This document shows, piece by piece, positions 59,393 to 64,000 of a stretch of 64,000 nt of DNA (the first letter of the stretch is position 1; each line of letters starts with the position of its first letter). The DNA is from Marinomonas algarum. GTDB lineage: Bacteria; Pseudomonadota; Gammaproteobacteria; Pseudomonadales; Marinomonadaceae. The stretch is taken from assembly GCF_020532605.1 (NCBI RefSeq), contig NZ_JAJATW010000014.1:26334-90333 (forward strand). Direction: 5' to 3'. The position numbers and the translations under genes are program-made. The notes under the pieces are model-generated. The model saw only the letters and a list, made by a program, of their open reading frames with translations, was not told the DNA's origin and did no database searches.

Positions 59393-60022
59393 ATGTTTAA
59401 TCCGATGCAAATCGCCACCAAAAACAGTCGCCCAAGAAAAGGGGCGACTCGACGCACTCCCCCTCCTAAAAAACGTAAAATTAAATGGTGGTTATGGCTG
59501 CTTGTGCCAGCTTTGTTGCTTACCTTCACTTATGGGCTCATACAACTGAGCAAGGTGGCACCAAAACCGTCATCTGCCCCCTCTACAACACTGAAAAGCA
59601 CACCCGTAGAAGAGAAGAAAAATCCCCCCGCGCCTGTCAAAAAAGCCGCTGATACACCCACAATCGTGACACCTAAAAAAGACACCTTTGAGTTTTATCA
59701 GTTGTTGCAAGACAGTGAAGTAGACACTAGCCATGTAGACGCTTACCAATCAACGCCACGGGGCGAACAAGACTTTTACTACATGCTACAGGCCGCCTCT
59801 TTCCGCAACCCAGAAGATGCTGACCGAATGAGGGCCAACTTAATTTTGTCAGGACTAGTGGAAACTAGCGTACGAAAAACCATAGGGAAAAATGAACAAC
59901 CATGGTATCGCGTTATACTCGGTCCCTATGAATCACGTTCAAACATGAATCGTGCCGAGGATAAGCTCGTCTCCATGTCCATTTCACCCTACTCTTATAG
60001 AGTGAAAAAAGAACCTCAATAA
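59393..60022 (+). CDS. FtsN-like SPOR-domain division protein
   Basis: 209 residues: a basic cytoplasmic segment, a transmembrane helix at about 32-52 (KWWLWLLVPALLLTFTYGLI), a Pro/Lys/Thr-rich periplasmic linker and a C-terminal SPOR domain (about 127-205; FYYMLQAASFRNPEDADRMRANLILSG). Position just before hslVU is the usual place of ftsN in gammaproteobacteria. The essential FtsN E-domain motif cannot be pinned down. An in-frame ATG four codons later is an alternative start. Confidence 0.85.
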   Translation: MFNPMQIATKNSRPRKGATRRTPPPKKRKIKWWLWLLVPALLLTFTYGLIQLSKVAPKPSSAPSTTLKSTPVEEKKNPPAPVKKAADTPTIVTPKKDTFEFYQLLQDSEVDTSHVDAYQSTPRGEQDFYYMLQAASFRNPEDADRMRANLILSGLVETSVRKTIGKNEQPWYRVILGPYESRSNMNRAEDKLVSMSISPYSYRVKKEPQ

Positions 60023-60044
60023 AAAGCACTTTTGAACAGTGAAC

Positions 60045-60082
60045 GCACACAGAGACGATCCAAGTATTCTGTGTGCTTTTTT
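60045..60082 (+). terminator. Terminator of the FtsN-like gene
   Basis: GCACACAGA (60045-60053) pairs with TCTGTGTGC (60068-60076), then six T residues. Confidence 0.85.
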
Positions 60083-60158
60083 GTTTTTCACCTACCCTTC
60101 CCCTAACATGCTTTTTTGTTTTTCACCTACCCTTCCCCTAACATGCCCTTTTGTTTTC
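60074..60158 (+). repeat. 35-bp tandem repeat, 2.4 copies
   Basis: Units 60074-60108 and 60109-60143 are identical over 35 bp; a third partial, diverged copy follows. Each unit begins TGC followed by T6, so the duplication copies the terminator T-tract and a C-rich CACCTACCCTTCCCC tail. Confidence 0.9.
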
Positions 60159-60172
60159 TAACCAGACTCTTC

Positions 60173-60200
60173 CTTGAAATCCATTTGTACGCCCCCATTT
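60173..60200 (+). promoter_or_regulatory. Sigma-32 heat-shock promoter of hslVU
   Basis: CTTGAAA at 60173-60179 and CCCCATTT at 60193-60200 match the RpoH consensus, with a 13-bp spacer. Start of transcription would be near 60207, 20 bp before hslV. Confidence 0.85.
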
Positions 60201-60226
60201 TGATAATATCGAAACGGGAGTAAATC

Positions 60227-60778
60227 ATGACAACAATTTTAACTGTACGCAAAGGCAACCAAGTCGTCGTAGGCGGTGATGGACAAGTTTCTTTGGGCAA
60301 TACTGTGATGAAAGGTAATGCACGTAAAGTACGCCGTTTATATCACGGTGAAGTCATCGCTGGTTTTGCCGGCGGTACAGCCGACGCCTTTACTCTATTT
60401 GAACGCTTTGAAGGGCAACTTGAAAAACATCAGGGGCACCTTGTTCGAGCCGCTGTCGACCTAGCAAAAGACTGGCGTTCTGATCGAGCACTGCGCAAAC
60501 TAGAGGCCATGCTAATCGTCGCAAACAAAGACAGCACACTCATTATTACAGGGACAGGTGATGTCGTTGAACCACAACACGGAGCACTCGCAATAGGCTC
60601 AGGTGGTAACTACGCTGAGGCAGCAGCACGAGCTCTGATTGACAATACCGAATTGACAGCACAAGACATTGTCGAAAAAAGTCTAAACATTGCAGCGGAT
60701 ATTTGTGTATTCACCAATCACAGTTTGACCATTGAAGAGATCACGATAGACCCTCAATTGGAAGATAAATCCGCCTAA
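60227..60778 (+). CDS. hslV: ATP-dependent protease subunit HslV
   Basis: 183 residues very close to E. coli HslV: N-terminal Met then catalytic Thr2 ([14 protein letters not shown]), [22 protein letters not shown] and [13 protein letters not shown]. It forms double hexamers degraded by HslU loading of substrates such as misfolded proteins. ATG follows GGGAG by 7 bp. Confidence 0.97.
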   Translation: MTTILTVRKGNQVVVGGDGQVSLGNTVMKGNARKVRRLYHGEVIAGFAGGTADAFTLFERFEGQLEKHQGHLVRAAVDLAKDWRSDRALRKLEAMLIVANKDSTLIITGTGDVVEPQHGALAIGSGGNYAEAAARALIDNTELTAQDIVEKSLNIAADICVFTNHSLTIEEITIDPQLEDKSA

Positions 60779-60831
60779 ACGGTCAACATTGATAGCTTTC
60801 ACCATTACAGATTAAAAAGAGTACCCACCTA

Positions 60832-62154
60832 ATGAGTAGTATGACCCCAAGAGAGACGGTTAACGCCTTAGACAACCACATCATCGGCCAACAGAAAGCC
60901 AAGCGTGCTGTTGCGATTGCATTGCGTAACCGTTGGCGCCGCATGCAACTTCCCGAAGACATGCGTGCTGAAGTCACCCCAAAAAACATTCTTATGATAG
61001 GCCCTACCGGCGTCGGTAAAACAGAAATTGCCCGTCGCCTGGCTAAACTTTCTAACGCGCCTTTCATCAAAATAGAAGCCACAAAGTTTACTGAAGTGGG
61101 CTATGTTGGTCGTGATGTCGAGTCTATTATTCGTGACCTTGTCGAAATGGCTATAAAAATGCTTCGTGAACAGGAGACCAGTAAGTTACGCCACAAAGCA
61201 GAAGATGCTGCCGAAGACCGTATTCTTGATGTGCTGTTACCTCCAGCTCGTGGCGGTGACCCAGAACTTGAAGATAACAGTACACGTCAAAGCTTCCGGA
61301 AAAAACTACGTGAAGGTAAATTAGACGATAAAGACATTGATATCGATCTTGCAGACTCTCCAATGGGAGTTGAAATCATGACCCCGCCCGGCATGGAAGA
61401 AATGACCAGCCAATTGCAGAATATGTTTTCAAATCTAGGCGCGCAAAAAACCAAGAAGCGTAAAATGAAAATAAAAGAGGCACTTCGTCAAGTTCGTGAT
61501 GAAGAGGCTGCAAAACTAGTCAATGAAGATGAACTAAAAGCGCGCGCGGTAGATGCTGTTGAACAAAACGGTATTGTCTTCCTCGACGAAATAGACAAGG
61601 TTGCCAAAAGCTCAGATCGCAGCGGTGGTGAAGTGTCTCGCGAGGGGGTTCAACGCGACTTACTACCACTGGTAGAAGGGTGTACTGTAAGCACAAAATA
61701 CGGCATGATCAAAACGGACCACATCTTGTTTATCGCATCTGGCGCTTTCCATCTTTCTAAGCCATCTGACTTAATCCCAGAGTTACAAGGACGATTGCCT
61801 ATTCGCGTTGAACTCGATGCACTCACAGTCGGAGACTTTAAGCGTATCCTAGTGGAACCAAATGCCTCTCTCACCAAGCAATATGTCGCACTGGCGAAGA
61901 CAGAGTCAATTAACCTTAATTTCACCGAGGAAGGCATTCACCGCATTGCAGAGATCGCCTTCCAAGTGAATGAACGTACAGAGAATATCGGTGCCCGTCG
62001 TCTTCATACTGTTCTAGAGCGCTTGCTCGAAGAAATTTCTTACTCAGCAAGTGACATGCCTAATGAACAGACTGTTGATATTACCGCAGCGTATGTCGAC
62101 GAACAGCTGGGCGAGATCGTCAAAAACGAAGATTTGAGCCAATACATCCTTTAA
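60832..62154 (+). CDS. hslU: ATP-dependent protease ATPase subunit HslU
   Basis: 440 residues with Walker A GPTGVGKT (57-64), pore motif GYVG in [12 protein letters not shown], intermediate domain, Walker [11 protein letters not shown] and C-terminal peptide ending YIL that inserts into HslV. It unfolds and feeds substrate to HslV. 53 bp after hslV in one operon. Confidence 0.97.
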   Translation: MSSMTPRETVNALDNHIIGQQKAKRAVAIALRNRWRRMQLPEDMRAEVTPKNILMIGPTGVGKTEIARRLAKLSNAPFIKIEATKFTEVGYVGRDVESIIRDLVEMAIKMLREQETSKLRHKAEDAAEDRILDVLLPPARGGDPELEDNSTRQSFRKKLREGKLDDKDIDIDLADSPMGVEIMTPPGMEEMTSQLQNMFSNLGAQKTKKRKMKIKEALRQVRDEEAAKLVNEDELKARAVDAVEQNGIVFLDEIDKVAKSSDRSGGEVSREGVQRDLLPLVEGCTVSTKYGMIKTDHILFIASGAFHLSKPSDLIPELQGRLPIRVELDALTVGDFKRILVEPNASLTKQYVALAKTESINLNFTEEGIHRIAEIAFQVNERTENIGARRLHTVLERLLEEISYSASDMPNEQTVDITAAYVDEQLGEIVKNEDLSQYIL

Positions 62155-62173
62155 TAATCAATATAGGACAAAC

Positions 62174-62551
62174 ATGACTACGCCAACTCACATTCATTAT
62201 CATAAAAAGTCTCGTGAGTTGGCACTCACTTTTTCTGATGGATTAACATGTCGGTTAAGTGCTGAATTTTTGAGAGTGCACTCACCCTCAGCCGAAGTGA
62301 GAGGACATGGACAGCAAGTTCCAATTCTCCAGTATGGAAAAAAAGAAGTCGCCATTCAAAATATTGAAGGCGCAGGAAATTACGCCCTGAAAATCACCTT
62401 CGACGACGGTCACGATACAGGGCTATACTCATGGAAGTACCTTTATAATATAGGTAAAAACTACAATGAACTTTGGCAAATATACCTTGATCGCCTTGAA
62501 AAGGCAGGCCAGACACGGGAAACTTCCACTATTCAGATTCATCAGCTTTAA
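62174..62551 (+). CDS. DUF971 protein
   Basis: 125 residues: LTFSDGLTCRLSAEFLRVHSPSAEVRGHG and DDGHDTGLYSWKYLYNIG are the DUF971 (gamma-butyrobetaine hydroxylase-like N-terminal) signature. Such proteins lie after hslVU in many gammaproteobacteria. The function is unknown; relatives contribute to Fe-S cluster or iron handling. 19 bp after hslU, probably the same operon. Confidence 0.9.
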   Translation: MTTPTHIHYHKKSRELALTFSDGLTCRLSAEFLRVHSPSAEVRGHGQQVPILQYGKKEVAIQNIEGAGNYALKITFDDGHDTGLYSWKYLYNIGKNYNELWQIYLDRLEKAGQTRETSTIQIHQL

Positions 62552-62574
62552 TATTTGTCATAGGTAAACTTCTC

Positions 62575-63195
62575 ATGGGTTCACTCAGCTTATCCGCACT
62601 CAGCACGATTGAAGCAGCAATCAATCTCGCGTTGAAACAAGATTCCCCTTCACAAAACCGTTTAAGTAAGCTATCTGGTCAAAAGGTCTATCTATTTATA
62701 GAGGATTTCTCGTTTATCCTTCAAATTCATATCCTCGAACACGGTGTCATGCTAGACAAGCCAGAAAGCCTAGAAGAAATAGAGCTTGATCCTAGATTAG
62801 ATACGCTCGTACAAGGTCCTAGTTCAGCCTATCGTAAGTTACTGGACGGAGATGGCTTCTTTGATGGTGACTTGCGTATTCAAGGTAATGCGCAAGCACT
62901 TATGACACTGCACAAAGTCATGGAAAATTTTGACCTAGACTGGGAAGGGTTACTTGCTGACTATATTGGCGACTTACCGGCGGCGACTTTGTCTCGCTTA
63001 TTACGGGCTCAGTGGTCATGGAGTAAGGAGTTCACCACTAACTTACGCATGCAACTGGTTCAACACCTACAAACTGATAGTCAATTACTGCCCAGTAAAA
63101 TAGAGTTTGATCACTTTGTTGATGAATTAGAACGCTTTGGTTCCTTATTAGAACGGACAGAAGCCAAAATAAATATTCTAAAAGCCAAAAAATAG
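62575..63195 (+). CDS. ubiJ: Ubiquinone biosynthesis accessory factor UbiJ (SCP2-like)
   Basis: 206 residues: SCP2-like lipid-binding domain (about 15-125; VYLFIEDFSFILQIHILEHGVML, GDLRIQGNAQALMTLHKVMENFDLDWEGLLADYIGD), then a helical C-terminal part with a coiled-coil-like end. UbiJ binds ubiquinone intermediates in the Ubi complex. In most relatives ubiE is before it and ubiB after; here neither is in place. Start at 62575, 23 bp after the DUF971 stop. Confidence 0.9.
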   Translation: MGSLSLSALSTIEAAINLALKQDSPSQNRLSKLSGQKVYLFIEDFSFILQIHILEHGVMLDKPESLEEIELDPRLDTLVQGPSSAYRKLLDGDGFFDGDLRIQGNAQALMTLHKVMENFDLDWEGLLADYIGDLPAATLSRLLRAQWSWSKEFTTNLRMQLVQHLQTDSQLLPSKIEFDHFVDELERFGSLLERTEAKINILKAKK

Positions 63196-63264
63196 CACAA
63201 AAACATCATTTTTTTTATCATTTAAGGTTGTAATCGTTCATATTTTATACTAAATTATAAATCA

Positions 63265-63370
63265 GACAGAGGGCAAAAGGACTTGCCACTACCTCCAAGA
63301 TGGAGGCTCTGTCACCTTTCATGATGAACCTGAGCTGCAAGGATGCGGCGGAAATGTCCCCTTGCCTCAT
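63265..63370 (+). ncRNA. Compact structured element, candidate small RNA
   Basis: A three-way junction: outer stem 63265-63271/63307-63313 (7 bp), hairpin 63272-63276/63283-63287 with loop AAGGAC, and hairpin 63292-63296/63302-63306. A second domain can fold either as 63331-63342/63360-63369 or as two smaller hairpins, 63335-63338/63345-63348 with loop AAGGAT and 63350-63352/63357-63359. A T-rich tail follows. GGA in two loops is like CsrA/RsmA target RNAs. The block is more GC-rich than its surroundings. The strand is not settled, and no known family could be assigned. Confidence 0.45.
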
Positions 63371-63541
63371 GTTTTAATTTTCTTCTTTCAATACATTATC
63401 AATAAAAATACACGTTCTGTGAAAACTTTGAGACTCTATGTTATTAGTATCGAAGCAATCGTCTGTATTACTCCTTCTGAAAAGCGCTGACTTTAAGCTC
63501 TCACGCTATTTATAAGTCACAGCATAAAAAGTACAAAACGA

Positions 63542-63572
63542 AAAAAACCCTGACAGCGTATGCTATCAGGGC
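63542..63572 (-). terminator. Terminator of the rRNA operon
   Basis: 10-bp stem with one imperfect pair (63549-63558 with 63563-63572, tetraloop) and seven A residues (63542-63548), which give a U-run on the minus strand, 16 bp after the 5S 3' end. Confidence 0.92.
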
Positions 63573-63587
63573 TTCTCGTGTTTAAAG

Positions 63588-63703
63588 CTTGACGACGACC
63601 TACTCTCACATGGGATCCCCCACACTACCATCGGCGATGGCGCTTTTCACTTCTGAGTTCGGGATGGGATCAGGTGGTTCAACGCCTCTATGATCGTCAA
63701 GCA
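63588..63703 (-). rRNA. rrf: 5S ribosomal RNA
   Basis: About 116 nt. Begins TGCTTGACGATCATAGAGGCG and contains ACCACCTGATCCCATCCCGA and GAGAGTAGGTCGTCGTCAAGC, the Pseudomonas-type 5S sequence; both ends pair with each other. It is the last gene of the operon, with no tRNA after it. Confidence 0.96.
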
Positions 63704-63892
63704 ATTCTTTTTGCGTTCGTTTTGGTGGCTTTCGCTAACCAAAACACGCGAAGACATGCTTGGATCTTTAACAATTCATTTTGAAATAACGTGTATCAAG
63801 GTTAAACCGATTTGGTTTGTATCGTATTATGTGTTTCTTTGTGATGATCTTGAGTCTTTCTCTCTTATCATCCAAAACCACTTTGGTGTTAT

Positions 63893-64000
63893 ATGGTCAA
63901 GCCTCACGAGCAATTAGTATTGGTTAGCTCAATGCCTCACAGCACTTACACACCCAACCTATCAACGTCCTAGTCTCGAACGGCTCTTTAGGGGACTTAT
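63893..64000 (-). rRNA. rrl: 23S ribosomal RNA, 3' end only
   Basis: The minus strand reads towards the canonical 23S 3' end (CTAACCAATACTAATTGCTCG, GTGAGGCTTGACC), matching the E. coli ending closely. The exact 3' end is estimated. About 189 bp of spacer (63704-63892) separates it from 5S, and that spacer holds no tRNA. The gene runs off the window. Confidence 0.95.

Noticed and set aside
60074..60158. Possible CRISPR-like repeat
   Set aside because: The units are directly adjacent without spacers and no cas gene is near; it is a simple tandem duplication.
63265..63370. TPP riboswitch
   Set aside because: GAACCTGA resembles the TPP 3' half, but the CTGAGA T-loop and its partner helix are missing, and no thiamine gene follows.
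63300..63377. 25-codon ORF inside the structured element
   Set aside because: It has no ribosome-binding site, is very short, and base pairing explains the sequence better; kept only as a possibility.
63704..63892. tRNA in the 23S-5S spacer
   Set aside because: No acceptor or T-loop sequence is seen on either strand.
63690..63917. ORF across the 5S-23S spacer
   Set aside because: It lies over rRNA and its spacer; chance reading frame.

Overview
The window looks like a chromosomal segment of a marine gammaproteobacterium of the Oceanospirillales, most like Marinomonas. This is inferred from protein style, from gene neighbourhoods such as pil-like genes next to ponA, aroK-aroB-SPOR protein-gltBD and hslVU-DUF971-ubiJ, and from a Pseudomonas-like 5S rRNA. 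No taxonomic search was possible. Most of the window is dense housekeeping DNA, with several accessory modules set into it. I see no prophage, insertion sequence, CRISPR array or tRNA.

Bases 1-14700: the 5' part of ppnN, zapE, then a LysR regulator divergent from dabB-dabA (a proton-coupled inorganic carbon pump). The metNIQ methionine importer follows, then efp divergent from its beta-lysylation partner epmB, a beta-CASP RNase J-like nuclease and two membrane proteins. Bases 14800-20800: a run of mostly single genes: NYN nuclease-like protein, diguanylate cyclase, VF530-like protein, HlyU-like protein, alpha/beta hydrolase, short-chain dehydrogenase and a Cache-domain chemoreceptor.

Bases 20850-25450 hold a self-contained sulfide oxidation module: persulfide dioxygenase, a DUF442-sulfide:quinone oxidoreductase fusion and a SulP anion transporter. 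It sits behind a textbook sigma-54 promoter with paired upstream palindromes and an IHF site. Bases 25480-34060 carry a SHOCT protein, a cupin protein and a minus-strand cluster that resembles the hpx purine-ureide pathway: allantoate amidohydrolase-like, ureidoglycine aminotransferase-like, TauE/SafE permease, oxamate amidohydrolase/gamma-GT-like and amidase. An RpiR-type regulator and matching palindromes stand at its head.

Bases 34170-38850: HPP membrane protein divergent from a LysR regulator, a lysine-rich HTH protein, pterin dehydratase, a CPA2 antiporter and a DUF6435 protein. Bases 38970-51650, all minus strand: gltD, gltB, a DamX-like AAA-SPOR protein, aroB, aroK, and a reduced secretin locus (short secretin, PilO-like and GspL/PilMN-like proteins), divergent from ponA. 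Bases 54300-64000: malic enzyme, a secreted nuclease whose first codons contain the rpmE terminator, rpmE, priA, an FtsN-like SPOR protein, hslVU behind a consensus heat-shock promoter, a DUF971 protein and ubiJ. After that comes a compact structured element of unknown function, then the 3' end of an rRNA operon (5S and 23S) on the minus strand.
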